From: Streptomyces sp. TN58
Lineage (GTDB): Bacteria > Actinomycetota > Actinomycetes > Streptomycetales > Streptomycetaceae
Direction of reading: 5' to 3'
Assembly (NCBI RefSeq): GCF_001941845.1
Contig: NZ_CP018870.1
Span: forward strand, 7,478,001-7,542,000
DNA length: 64,000 bases
Positions 41,945 through 50,303 of this stretch are shown here, one piece after another. The position numbers were made by a program, and so were the translations under genes. Below the pieces are notes generated by a model. It was not told the origin of the DNA, searched no databases, and saw nothing but the letters and a program-made list of their open reading frames with translations. Positions within the stretch are counted from its first letter, which is position 1. Each line of letters begins with the position of its first letter.

Positions 41945-42179
41945 ACACTCTTCGTGGTGGTCTTCTTGGCCGGTGCCTTCTTCGCGGCCTTCTTCTTCGG
42001 CGCCGGCATCTCGTGCACGGTCGCCTCAGCCCCGGCCTTGTCGTCGGTCTCGCCGCGCAGCTCGCGGGCGTGGGCGACGGACTTCTCCAGCGCGGCCATC
42101 AGGTCCACGACCGGGGCCGTCGCCGCCTCCTCATCGTGGGCCGGGGCAGCCGGTGCTCGGCCTTCGCCGCGATGACCTC
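41945..42179 (-). pseudogene. ku: C-terminal fragment of ku (NHEJ protein)
   Basis: Reads EVIAAKAEHRLP, then after a one-base shift APAHDEEAATAPVVDLMAAL, a helix and the Lys/Ala tail KKKAAKKAPAKKTTTKS. This is the variable basic C-terminus of actinobacterial Ku, which binds broken DNA ends and recruits ligase D. The core beta-barrel ring is absent on the 5' side (the match begins right after an in-frame TAA at 42180), and the 3' side is cut by the IS3 junction. Non-functional. Confidence 0.75.
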
Positions 42180-42389
42180 TTAGTGCCCGGGCTGGAACCT
42201 CCAATCAGTCGGACCCCATAGTCGAATCCGAGCCAATTCACCCCCTGCCCAAAATCGATCAGGCATGCGAAGAAGCGGTCCGCCTATGCCTTGCCTGAGC
42301 AAGAGGTGTGAGCGTACCCACGGCGGGGGGCTCGACCCTACTCGCTGGTTCAACTGACGCAAAAGACACCATAGTTGTTCAACGCCATT

Positions 42390-42419
42390 TAATATGACGG
42401 CCTGTGCCAGTGGCACAGG
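42390..42419. promoter_or_regulatory. Putative promoter/operator of the OLD-SbcCD locus
   Basis: In an AT-richer leader (42180-42497, no gene) a TAATAT hexamer is followed 6 bp later by a perfect inverted repeat CCTGTGCCA-g-TGGCACAGG (42401-42419), ~80 bp before the OLD start. A repressor site overlapping a promoter is the simplest reading. No regulator gene is adjacent. GTTCAAC also occurs twice, 27 bp apart, just upstream. Confidence 0.45.
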
Positions 42420-42497
42420 TGCCTCATCAGCATCCGCGCTTGCCGCACGCCACGCCTCTGTCCGCTCTGGACGGGGAGATACGGAGCAGCTCCTCCC

Positions 42498-44327
42498 GTG
42501 TATCTCGACAGCTACTCCGCGCGCGGTTTCCGCTCCCTAGCCCAGGTGACGGACATCCCGGTCAGCGGGCCCACCGTCCTGGCCGGCCGCAACGACGGCG
42601 GCAAGAGCGCGGTGCTGACCGCGCTGGCTTTTCTCCTCGGCACCCACCGCCTGACCGACGAAGACCGCACCTATGTGCAGGACGAGGAGGGCTCCAAGGG
42701 GCGGCGGTGCGCCGAAACCTGGGTGGAGGGCCAGTTCCGGCTGGACGCCGAGGAACAGGCCCACAGCGGGCTTGGCGAATGTGTGCGTATCCGTCGGCGC
42801 TCGCTGCTGGGGGAGGCGACCTGCCTGGAGTATTTCGGCAGCCAGCCCGCCGACCCGCAGTTGCGTGACCTGGGCCGACTGCTCAAACCGGCGCTGACGG
42901 CGCTTGTTGCCGAATACGGGCTGTCCCCGGCAGGAAACCTCAAGGAGGATCTGCTGGCAGAGCTGAGGGCACACGCCAGGACGCTGCCCCAGGACGAAGG
43001 GTGGCAACCGCTCCCCAAGACACTCGAGGAACGACTCCCGCAGCTTTTGTCGTTCGGTGGGAAGGACGAGAGCCCCGACGACGCCGTGCGCACCGCTTTG
43101 AGTAGCAGCTACAAGACGCACCTGGAGGACGAGACTCTTCAGGGCCGCGTCCGGGAGATCGAGGGAGAGATCACCCAGCGGCTGGAGAAGGAAGCCGACT
43201 CCCTGTGCCTCCACATCCGCCAGCACTGCGCCGAATACGTCAGCGTAAACGTGAAACCCCTGGTCTCCTTCAAGGGAGGCTTCCAGGGCGCCCCGCTGCA
43301 CGTCTCAAGAGCGGACGGCGAACCTGTCGACCTGACGCGCGCCGGGCAGGGCAGCACACGCCGTATCGCCCTGGCGGTATGGGAGTGGACCAGCAACCTC
43401 CTGGAGAACGCCGAACTGGCCGCCTCGGCAGAACAGGGAAACACCCAACCTACGCAGACCATCGTGGTCTACGACGAGCCCGACACCCACCTTGACTACC
43501 GCCACCAGCGCACGGTCATGGACATCATCCGCAAGCAGTGCGCCCTGCCCCACGTCAGCGTCATGGTCGCCACCCACTCGATGAACCTCATCGACGGCGT
43601 CGACATCGCCGATGTCGTCCACCTGAGCCTTGGACCTGGCGGGCGCACCGTCGTCGAACGGCTCGATGACGATCAGCACGACGGGATTGATTTCCACCTG
43701 GGCCAGATCGCGGCATCGCTGGGTCTGCGCAACTCCGTCCTGCTCCACGAGCGCTGCTTCCTGGCCGTCGAGGGCGACACAGAACAAAAGAGCCTGCCGC
43801 TGCTATTCCGCCTGGCCCAGAACATGTCCCTCCAGGCAGCAGGTATCGCCCTGTGGGGTTGCGAGAACAACGAGGGAGCCCTGCACCTGGCCCGCTACCT
43901 CGTCAAACATCAACGCACAGTGATGCTGATGGTGGACGCAGACAGCCGCACCAACAAACTCTTCAAAGACGAACGCCTCCGGCGCGCCGGTCTCGACCTC
44001 GAAAAGCACGTCTCCTACGTCGGAGAAGCCGACGGCTACAACGAGCTGGAAGAACTCTTCAGCGACGAGCAGTGGGCCACTGCCGCCAACACCCACTGGC
44101 CTCGCCCGGCCCCGCAGACCTGGCAAGCCCACGACTTCACGGCTCACCGCGACGGCAAGAAATTCAGCGCCCGTATCCTCGACATGATCCAAAACCAAGC
44201 CGGAAACAACAGCCCCAACGGCAAACCCGCCATGGTCTACGGGCTGGCCAGCACCCTCACCACGGCCCAGGACGTGCCCCGGCAGCTACGGGACATCTTC
44301 ACCCACCTGCAAGAACTCGCTCACTGA
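42498..44327 (+). CDS. OLD-family ATPase with TOPRIM nuclease domain
   Basis: A 609-residue protein of the overcoming-lysogenization-defect class. Residues ~1-390 are an ABC/SMC-like ATPase: YSARGFRSL start, Walker A GRNDGGKSAVL (~30-40), a signature-like TRAGQGSTRR, Walker B TIVVYDEPDTHLD and the H-loop VMVATHSMNL. The C-terminal part is a TOPRIM nuclease with the acidic motifs FLAVEGDTEQKSLP (~420) and MLMVDADSRT (~475). OLD nucleases nick or cut DNA and serve in phage defence (P2 Old, GajA of Gabija). Here it heads a cluster with SbcD, SbcC and a helicase, not a UvrD-like GajB. GTG 42498 is chosen; a GGAG lies 11 nt upstream. All motifs look intact. Confidence 0.85.
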   Translation: MYLDSYSARGFRSLAQVTDIPVSGPTVLAGRNDGGKSAVLTALAFLLGTHRLTDEDRTYVQDEEGSKGRRCAETWVEGQFRLDAEEQAHSGLGECVRIRRRSLLGEATCLEYFGSQPADPQLRDLGRLLKPALTALVAEYGLSPAGNLKEDLLAELRAHARTLPQDEGWQPLPKTLEERLPQLLSFGGKDESPDDAVRTALSSSYKTHLEDETLQGRVREIEGEITQRLEKEADSLCLHIRQHCAEYVSVNVKPLVSFKGGFQGAPLHVSRADGEPVDLTRAGQGSTRRIALAVWEWTSNLLENAELAASAEQGNTQPTQTIVVYDEPDTHLDYRHQRTVMDIIRKQCALPHVSVMVATHSMNLIDGVDIADVVHLSLGPGGRTVVERLDDDQHDGIDFHLGQIAASLGLRNSVLLHERCFLAVEGDTEQKSLPLLFRLAQNMSLQAAGIALWGCENNEGALHLARYLVKHQRTVMLMVDADSRTNKLFKDERLRRAGLDLEKHVSYVGEADGYNELEELFSDEQWATAANTHWPRPAPQTWQAHDFTAHRDGKKFSARILDMIQNQAGNNSPNGKPAMVYGLASTLTTAQDVPRQLRDIFTHLQELAH

Positions 44328-44518
44328 TCCGGCGCCGACCGCCGTGCACGACGCGCCCGCATACGCTCTTTGCGCTGCTCGTCCGTCGGCGTCTGCCACA
44401 CATGCCAGCCAACCGATTCCACCCATTGGCGAGCATGGATCCGAGCATCGATCCCACACCACCTGCACCCCCCCGGCGAGGGAACGCAGGCAGCACGAGC
44501 AGACCTTGGAGAGGGCAT
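44321..44518 (-). CDS. Small zinc-ribbon-like protein, antisense inside the cluster
   Basis: A 65-residue basic protein with the potential metal site C-x2-C-G (GGCRWCGIDARIHARQW) followed by VGWHVWQTPTDEQRKERMRA and a second Cys further N-terminal. This pattern recurs in small Streptomyces phage or plasmid proteins that look like half HNH or zinc-ribbon domains. ATG 44518 has AAGGAGGAG directly upstream, one of the best sites in the window. It ends 7 bp inside the 3' end of the OLD gene and is divergent from sbcD, so it splits the cluster. Function unknown. Confidence 0.65.
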   Translation of the reverse strand: MPSPRSARAACVPSPGGCRWCGIDARIHARQWVESVGWHVWQTPTDEQRKERMRARRARRSAPDQ

Positions 44519-44597
44519 CTCTCCTCCTTCCCACGCTCTCCATCTTCCCTGCGAGCACTGACAATCACGCTGAGCGACAAAGCCGAGGTGTAAGCGC

Positions 44598-45797
44598 ATG
44601 AGGTTTCTCCACACATCCGACTGGCACCTGGGCCGCCGGTTCCACACAGAAGACCTGATCCCCGCCCAGCGTGCCTTCCTCGACCACCTGGTCGACACTG
44701 CCCGAACCGAGGATGTCGACGCGATCCTTGTCGCAGGAGACATCTACGACCGGGCCATCCCCAGCCTGGACGCCGTGCGCCTGTTCAACCGCGCTCTGCA
44801 CCAGCTCGCCGACCTCGGCGTGCCGATCATCATGATCAGCGGAAACCATGACTCCGCGCACCGCCTCGGCGTCGGATCCGGGCTCCTCGCCCGTGCCGGG
44901 ATCCACTTGAGGACTGACCCGGACACCTGCGACATCCCGGTCCTCTTCGACGACGCCGACGGCCCCGTCGCCATGTACGGCATCCCCTACCTCGAGCCGT
45001 CGATGGTCCGCGACCGCCTGGAAGCCGAAGCCGTCTCCCACCGCGCAGTACTGACCGCAGCCCTGGACCGCATCCACGCCGACCTCACCAACCACCAGCC
45101 GGCCGGTACCCGGTCAGTGGTCCTTGCGCACGCCTTCGTCACCTCCGGCACCGGACAGCCCGAGGAACGCGATGAGAGCCAAGAGTCCACCAGCGAACGC
45201 GAAATCGCCGTGGGCGGTGTCGCACACGTAGGCTCCGACGTCTTCGACGGGATCGACTACGTGGCCCTGGGCCACCTCCACGGCCCCCAGCGTGTCACCG
45301 ACCGCATCCACTACAGCGGCTCCCCGCTGGCCTACTCCTTCTCCGAAGCCCGCCACACCAAGTCGATCACCCTTGTCGACCTCACCCCCAATGCCGTTCC
45401 CGCCCTCACCCGCCAGCCCTGCCCTGTGCCTCTCCGCCTGGAACGTGTGTCCGGCTTCATGGAAGACCTCCTGACCAATCCCGACCACGAGCCGCTGAAG
45501 GATGCCTGGCTCGAGGTCACCCTCACCGACACGGCCCTGCCCTTCGAGGCCATGGCCCGCCTGCGCCGCCGCTTCCCCCACACCGCCAGCCTCAGGCACA
45601 AGCCCGCCTTTATACCCTCCCAGGCCACGAACACCCCCACTTACAGTCAGCGCATCCGGGGCCGCGGCGACCTCGACATCGCCAGCGATTTCATCAGCAG
45701 CATGCGCGGAACCGACCCCACACCGGACGAACACGCTCTGCTACAGCAGGCGGTCGAAGCCTCCCGCCTGAACGAGCAGCAGAAGGAATCCGTCTGA
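44598..45797 (+). CDS. sbcD: Exonuclease subunit SbcD (Mre11-type)
   Basis: A 399-residue metallophosphoesterase nuclease. The Mre11 motifs appear in order: HTSDWHLGRRFH, VAGDIYDRAIPS, MISGNHDSAHRLG, VLAHAFVTSG and VALGHLHGPQ, giving the two-manganese site. The C-terminal ~120 residues are the capping and SbcC-binding region. With SbcC it forms an ATP-gated nuclease that trims DNA ends, opens hairpins and removes protein-blocked termini. ATG 44598 has GAGGTG 8 nt upstream, and sbcC starts one base after its stop, so the two are coupled. Streptomyces usually have one housekeeping sbcDC pair; whether this is that pair or an extra defence copy cannot be told from the window. Confidence 0.95.
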   Translation: MRFLHTSDWHLGRRFHTEDLIPAQRAFLDHLVDTARTEDVDAILVAGDIYDRAIPSLDAVRLFNRALHQLADLGVPIIMISGNHDSAHRLGVGSGLLARAGIHLRTDPDTCDIPVLFDDADGPVAMYGIPYLEPSMVRDRLEAEAVSHRAVLTAALDRIHADLTNHQPAGTRSVVLAHAFVTSGTGQPEERDESQESTSEREIAVGGVAHVGSDVFDGIDYVALGHLHGPQRVTDRIHYSGSPLAYSFSEARHTKSITLVDLTPNAVPALTRQPCPVPLRLERVSGFMEDLLTNPDHEPLKDAWLEVTLTDTALPFEAMARLRRRFPHTASLRHKPAFIPSQATNTPTYSQRIRGRGDLDIASDFISSMRGTDPTPDEHALLQQAVEASRLNEQQKESV

Positions 45798-45798
45798 C

Positions 45799-48700
45799 AT
45801 GCGCTTGCACACCCTGCGCCTGCAGGCATTCGGACCCTTCGCCAGCACCCACACCATCGACTTCGACGCACTATCCGCCGACGGCCTGTTCCTCCTGCAC
45901 GGCGACACCGGAGCGGGCAAGAGCACCATCTTCGCGGCCATCTGTTTCGCTCTCTACGGCAAACCACCGGGCGACCGCGACCTGCTGCTGCGCAGCCACC
46001 ACGCTCCCGCTGGCCTCCTGACCGAAGTCACCCTCGAAGTCACTCTTGCAGGGCGCCGCCTGCGCATCGACCGGATCCCCGCCCAGATGCGCCCCAAGCG
46101 ATCCGGTGAAGGCGAGACCTCCCAGAAAGCAGAAACCCGGCTCAGTGAATGGGCCGTCGACGCCGACGGGCAGGGCCGCTGGGAACCTTCCAGTAAGTCC
46201 CACCAAGAAGCAGCCGTCGAGGTCACTGACCTGCTGGGCATGAGCCGGGAGCAGTTCTGCCAGGTCGTCCTGCTGCCGCAGAACGAATTCACCAAGTTCC
46301 TCCACGCAGACGCCCACGGCCGACGAGAACTCCTCGGCAAACTCTTCCGCACCGGTCGCTTCTCCTTCATCGAGCGCTGGCTGAACGACCACAGCCGCAC
46401 CACCGAGAAGAACCGCGACGCCACCCGCGCCGACGTGCTGCGCCTAGCCGAACGTATCCACCAGGCAGCCGGACCCGACCTGGAAACCGAGTACACGGCG
46501 CCCACCCCCGACGACCCGAACACGCTCACCGAGCCCGCCCGCGCCTGGGCCCAGGATCTCCTCCGCGTCAGCCACACCGACCACGCCAGGACACTCCAAG
46601 CAGCCACAACGGCCAAGGAGAACCTGGCCAGACAGCAGACCTTCGAAGCCGCGGCCCGCGAACTCCACCAGCAGCAAACCACCTACACCAGCGCACGGCA
46701 GCAACTCGACCTGCTCCAGGAACAGACACCGCACCAGGACACACTCATCCAGCGCCGCGACCAAGCCCGCCGCGCCCAACAGGCAGCACCACTGCTGCAC
46801 GCCGCGGACACCGCCGCACACGACCACACCCGTGCCCAGAGCGTTGAACGCAGCGCCCGCGAGCGCCTGTTGCCCGAACACAAGGACCTTGACGCCAGCC
46901 GGCTGGAAACCGCCGAGCATCGTCTTCGCGCCGAAGCTGCCATCCTGACCACCCTCATCCCCGAAGAAGACACCGTCCGCCGGCTGACCACCGAGCTGGA
47001 GCGCACCGACGCCGAACGGCAGGACTTCGCCACCCAGCAACGCACAGCCCAGGACTGGCTCGAAGCCGAGCCCGCCCGGCGCGGCGCCCTCGAAGCCCGG
47101 CGAGAAGCCGCCCGCCAGGCCGAAGAAGAAAGCCGCCGCCACCAGACCGCCCTGGACGGCCTCAAAACCCGCCTCGAAGCAGCCAGGCGCCGCGACACGC
47201 ATCTCGCCAAGGTCACCAAGGCCGAACAGCAGCTGGCCGATGCAGAAGCGGTCACCGGCCAGACCGGCCAGGACTACCTGACCATCCGCCGCCGGCGCAC
47301 CGAAGGCATGGCCGCCGAACTTGCCGCCACCCTCACCGACGGCACGCCCTGCCCGGTCTGCGGATCCTGTACCCACCCGGCGCCCGCCGCTGCCCAGGAC
47401 GGGCAGCCCACACGCCAGGACGAGCAGGACGCGGAAGCCCTCCACGAGCAGGCCAAGACCACCCAGAAAGCCGCCGCGGCCGTGCTGCACGGGCTCCGCG
47501 AACAGGCGGCCACCGCCGCCGGTGAAGCCGGCGACACCCCCCTGACCGACCTCCAGACCCAGCACACCACGCTCACCACGGAGTTGACCGACGTCCTGGA
47601 CCGCGCTGCAGACCAGGGCACCGTCCAAGAAGAACTCCTCGCACTCGACGGCGAGCACACGGCCCAGACCCAGCAACACAGCACCGCCACGGCCGGCCTG
47701 TCCGCCCGCAACGCCCACTACGACACCCTCACCCAGCAGCTCACCGAGCTGACGGCCAAGCTCACCGCGGCCCGCGGCACCTATCCCACTGTCGCCGCCC
47801 ACGCCGACGACCTCACCCGCACCGCCCACCGCCTCAAAGAGACCGCCGAGGCCTCCCGCAGCCTCGCCGCCGCCGTCCAGACCCTCGCGCACCGCACCGA
47901 CCAGGCCACCCTCGCCGCCAAGGACCAGGGCTTCGACACCCTGGCACTCGCCCAGCAGGCCCTGCTCAACGACGAAGACCTGCGCGCCATAGAAGAAGAG
48001 ATCACTCAGTGGCGCGAGGCATGTGCCGCGCACACCGCAGTCCTGGACAACCCGGCACTGCAGCAGGCCGCCGCACAGCCTTCCGCCAACCTCGACGCCG
48101 CCACGGCTGCAAGGGCCACCGCGGATGACCAGCACGCCGAGGCCGCCGCCGCCGCCAGTGCCGCCCACACCCGCAGCCAGGCCCTCACCGCCCTTGCCGC
48201 CAACCTCGGCACCGCCATCCAGCGCCTGCAACCGCTCGAGCAGGCGCACCTCACCGCCCGCCACCTGGCCGAACTCGTCACCGGCAACTCACCCAGCGCC
48301 CGGGTGCGCATGCAGCTGGAGGCCTACGTCCTGGCAGCCCGCCTCGAAGAAGTCGTCACCGCCGCCAACACCCGCCTGCACATCATGTCCGAAGGCCGCT
48401 ACAACCTCTCCCACTCCGATCACCAAGCCGCCCGCGGCGCCCGCTCCGGCCTCGGACTGGAGATCACCGACTCCTGGACCGGCCGTCCCCGCAAGACCGA
48501 CACACTCTCCGGCGGCGAATCCTTCTTCGCCTCCCTGTCCCTCGCCCTTGGCCTGGCCGACGTCGTCACCCACGAAGCCGGCGGCAACCCCCTGGACACT
48601 CTCTTCATCGATGAAGGCTTCGGCACTCTCGACGAAGACACCCTCCACAAGGTCCTCGATGTCCTGGACTCCCTGCGTGCCCACGACCGCACCGTCGGCG

Positions 48701-48807
48701 TCATCAGCCACGTCCCCGAACTGCGCCGCCGCATCACTCACCGCCTGCACGTCCGTAAAAGCCCCGCTGGATCCACCCTCGCCCACCTGACCGAAGCAGC
48801 CGAATAA
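45799..48807 (+). CDS. sbcC: Exonuclease subunit SbcC (Rad50-type ATPase)
   Basis: A 1,002-residue SMC-like ATPase. The N-terminal lobe carries Walker A in LLHGDTGAGKSTIFAAI (~35-50) and the Q-loop region (CQVVLLPQNEFTKFLHAD). Two long coiled coils of Ala/Glu/Gln/Arg follow, joined by a zinc hook TPCPVCGSCTHP near residue 517. The C-terminal lobe has the ABC signature TLSGGESFFASLSLALG (~902), Walker B LDTLFIDEGFGTLDED and the switch His in VISHVPEL. It powers and gates SbcD; the hook dimerises complexes across DNA ends. It appears intact despite the many indels nearby. A helicase remnant follows 70 bp downstream. Confidence 0.95.
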   Translation: MRLHTLRLQAFGPFASTHTIDFDALSADGLFLLHGDTGAGKSTIFAAICFALYGKPPGDRDLLLRSHHAPAGLLTEVTLEVTLAGRRLRIDRIPAQMRPKRSGEGETSQKAETRLSEWAVDADGQGRWEPSSKSHQEAAVEVTDLLGMSREQFCQVVLLPQNEFTKFLHADAHGRRELLGKLFRTGRFSFIERWLNDHSRTTEKNRDATRADVLRLAERIHQAAGPDLETEYTAPTPDDPNTLTEPARAWAQDLLRVSHTDHARTLQAATTAKENLARQQTFEAAARELHQQQTTYTSARQQLDLLQEQTPHQDTLIQRRDQARRAQQAAPLLHAADTAAHDHTRAQSVERSARERLLPEHKDLDASRLETAEHRLRAEAAILTTLIPEEDTVRRLTTELERTDAERQDFATQQRTAQDWLEAEPARRGALEARREAARQAEEESRRHQTALDGLKTRLEAARRRDTHLAKVTKAEQQLADAEAVTGQTGQDYLTIRRRRTEGMAAELAATLTDGTPCPVCGSCTHPAPAAAQDGQPTRQDEQDAEALHEQAKTTQKAAAAVLHGLREQAATAAGEAGDTPLTDLQTQHTTLTTELTDVLDRAADQGTVQEELLALDGEHTAQTQQHSTATAGLSARNAHYDTLTQQLTELTAKLTAARGTYPTVAAHADDLTRTAHRLKETAEASRSLAAAVQTLAHRTDQATLAAKDQGFDTLALAQQALLNDEDLRAIEEEITQWREACAAHTAVLDNPALQQAAAQPSANLDAATAARATADDQHAEAAAAASAAHTRSQALTALAANLGTAIQRLQPLEQAHLTARHLAELVTGNSPSARVRMQLEAYVLAARLEEVVTAANTRLHIMSEGRYNLSHSDHQAARGARSGLGLEITDSWTGRPRKTDTLSGGESFFASLSLALGLADVVTHEAGGNPLDTLFIDEGFGTLDEDTLHKVLDVLDSLRAHDRTVGVISHVPELRRRITHRLHVRKSPAGSTLAHLTEAAE

Positions 48808-48878
48808 CCTGCACCCTGACAGGGCGGGGCGCCTTGTCCGCCCCCGTCCAGCCGAACTCCACGGAGCAGCACACCTTC

Positions 48879-49240
48879 ATGGCTTCCGATATCGAGCTGC
48901 GGCCCCACCAGAAGGAAGCCGTCGCCGCCGCGACCGCCACGTTCCGCGATTACGCCCGCGCGAGCGTGATCGCGGCCTGCGGCACCGGCAAGACCCTCAT
49001 TGCCGCCCGTACCACCGCCCGTATTGCCCCCCCGTGGCCGTGTGCTGGTGCTGCTGCCGACAGTGGACCTGCTGTCGCAGACGATCCGTTCCTGGCGTCT
49101 GGCCGGCCGCAAGGGCACCACTGTGGCGGTGTGCTCGGCCCGCCAGGCCCTCGACCACGAACCGGTCGGCACCGACATCCCGCTGACCACCGACCCCGCC
49201 GAACTGACCGCCCTCACCGCCGGCGACGCGACTGTCGGCG
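48879..49240 (+). pseudogene. Superfamily 2 helicase, frameshifted N-terminal fragment
   Basis: Starts MASDIELRPHQKEAVAAATA with a Q-motif-like RPHQ and Walker A in SVIAACGTGKTLIAA. An extra C in the C7 run at 49027-49033 shifts the frame. In the next frame it continues RGRVLVLLPTVDLLSQTIRS (motif Ia region) and AVCSARQALDHEPVGTDIP, then ends around GDATVGVL before the DEAD/DEAH motif. The remaining ~500 or more residues expected of this type III restriction/defence-like helicase are gone, replaced by unrelated DNA and IS21. It lies in the same direction as sbcC, so it was probably the last gene of the cluster. Confidence 0.75.
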
Positions 49241-49341
49241 TACTCGTGAGAGTGCTCAACCCAGTACGGAGATCTGTGCACCAATCCTTGCCGCCGAAGC
49301 CGCTTCAGGGAGCGAGTAAGGTCCCGTCGAAAGGGGGCGTC

Positions 49342-49518
49342 ATGGAATCACTCGGAAACCTGTTCATGGCCGCGGTTTGGGGCATTCCTCTGGTCACCCT
49401 GCTGGGTGGGGCGGTCGCCGTTGCGGCTGTCACACGTTGGCGCCGCCGTGAAATCAGAGCTTTGAAGAGGGCTGAGGAAGAGCAAGGCGGACCGGCCCTC
49501 GAGGTGTCCGGCCGATAG
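49342..49518 (+). CDS. Small membrane protein
   Basis: A 58-residue protein with one hydrophobic helix (LFMAAVWGIPLVTLLGGAVA) and a basic/acidic cytoplasmic tail (RWRRREIRALKRAEEEQ). ATG 49342 has AAAGGGGG about 6 nt upstream. It stands between the helicase remnant and the IS21 element; its last codons may lie in the IS end. No family recognised. Confidence 0.5.
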   Translation: MESLGNLFMAAVWGIPLVTLLGGAVAVAAVTRWRRREIRALKRAEEEQGGPALEVSGR

Positions 49519-49529
49519 GGAGGCTGCCT

Positions 49530-50303
49530 TCAGGCTGCGTCGTTGCGGTCTCGTTCGATGGCGGCCAGCCGGTTCTTGAGGCGGTAGCTGTTGCCGTTGA
49601 TGGAGACGACCTCGCAGTGGTGCAGGAGCCGGTCGAGGATTGCAGTGGCGAGGACTTCGTCGCCGAAGACCTGGCCCCATTCGCCGAAGGTCTTGTTCGA
49701 GGTGAGGATGATCGAGCCCTTCTCGTAGCGCTTGGAGATGACCTGGAAGACCAGGTTGGCCTCGGTTCGCTCGAGTGGCTGGTAGCCGACTTCGTCGACC
49801 ACGAGGACCGCGGGGCGGAGGTAGCTGGTGAGCTTGCTCATCAGCCGGCCCTGGTCCTCGGCGGCCTTGAGGTGGCGGACCATGTCGTCGAGGCTGGTGA
49901 AGTAGATCGAGTAGCCCGCTCGGCATGCCGCGACCGCGAGTGCGACGGCGATGTGGGTCTTGCCGACACCGGGTGGCCCGAGCAGGGCGACGTTGGCCTT
50001 GTCCTCAACGAAGGACAAGGTGGCCAGGTCCTTGACCTTGCGCGGGTCGAGTTCGGGCTGGAACGAGAAGTCGTAGTCCTCGATGGTCTTGTGGTGCGGG
50101 AGCTTCGACAGCCGCAGGCCGTTGCGGAAGCGGCGGTCGTCACGGACCGCAAGTTCCTCGGAGAGGACCAGGTCAAGCAGGTCGAGGTAGCCCATCTTCG
50201 CCTCGTCGGCCCGCTGGATGTAATGGCTCAGGGCTTCGGCCAGGTGCGGCAGCCCGAGGCGGGTGGCGGTGGTGCGGATGCGGGTGCTGGTCAGCTCGCT
50301 CAA
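49530..50303 (-). CDS. istB: IS21 helper ATPase IstB
   Basis: A 257-residue AAA+ ATPase related to DnaC. Walker A is ALLGPPGVGKTHIAVALAVA (~105-120), Walker B PAVLVVDEVGYQPL (~170), and the sensor region is GSIILTSNKTFGEW. It assembles on target DNA and stimulates the IstA transposase. Start codon overlaps the istA stop by 4 bp, the typical coupling. Full length for the family. Confidence 0.93.
   Translation of the reverse strand: MSELTSTRIRTTATRLGLPHLAEALSHYIQRADEAKMGYLDLLDLVLSEELAVRDDRRFRNGLRLSKLPHHKTIEDYDFSFQPELDPRKVKDLATLSFVEDKANVALLGPPGVGKTHIAVALAVAACRAGYSIYFTSLDDMVRHLKAAEDQGRLMSKLTSYLRPAVLVVDEVGYQPLERTEANLVFQVISKRYEKGSIILTSNKTFGEWGQVFGDEVLATAILDRLLHHCEVVSINGNSYRLKNRLAAIERDRNDAA

Noticed and set aside
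42498..49240. Classification of the OLD cluster as Gabija.
   Set aside because: Gabija pairs GajA with a UvrD-like GajB. Here the helicase fragment has superfamily 2 restriction-like motifs and sbcDC lies between.
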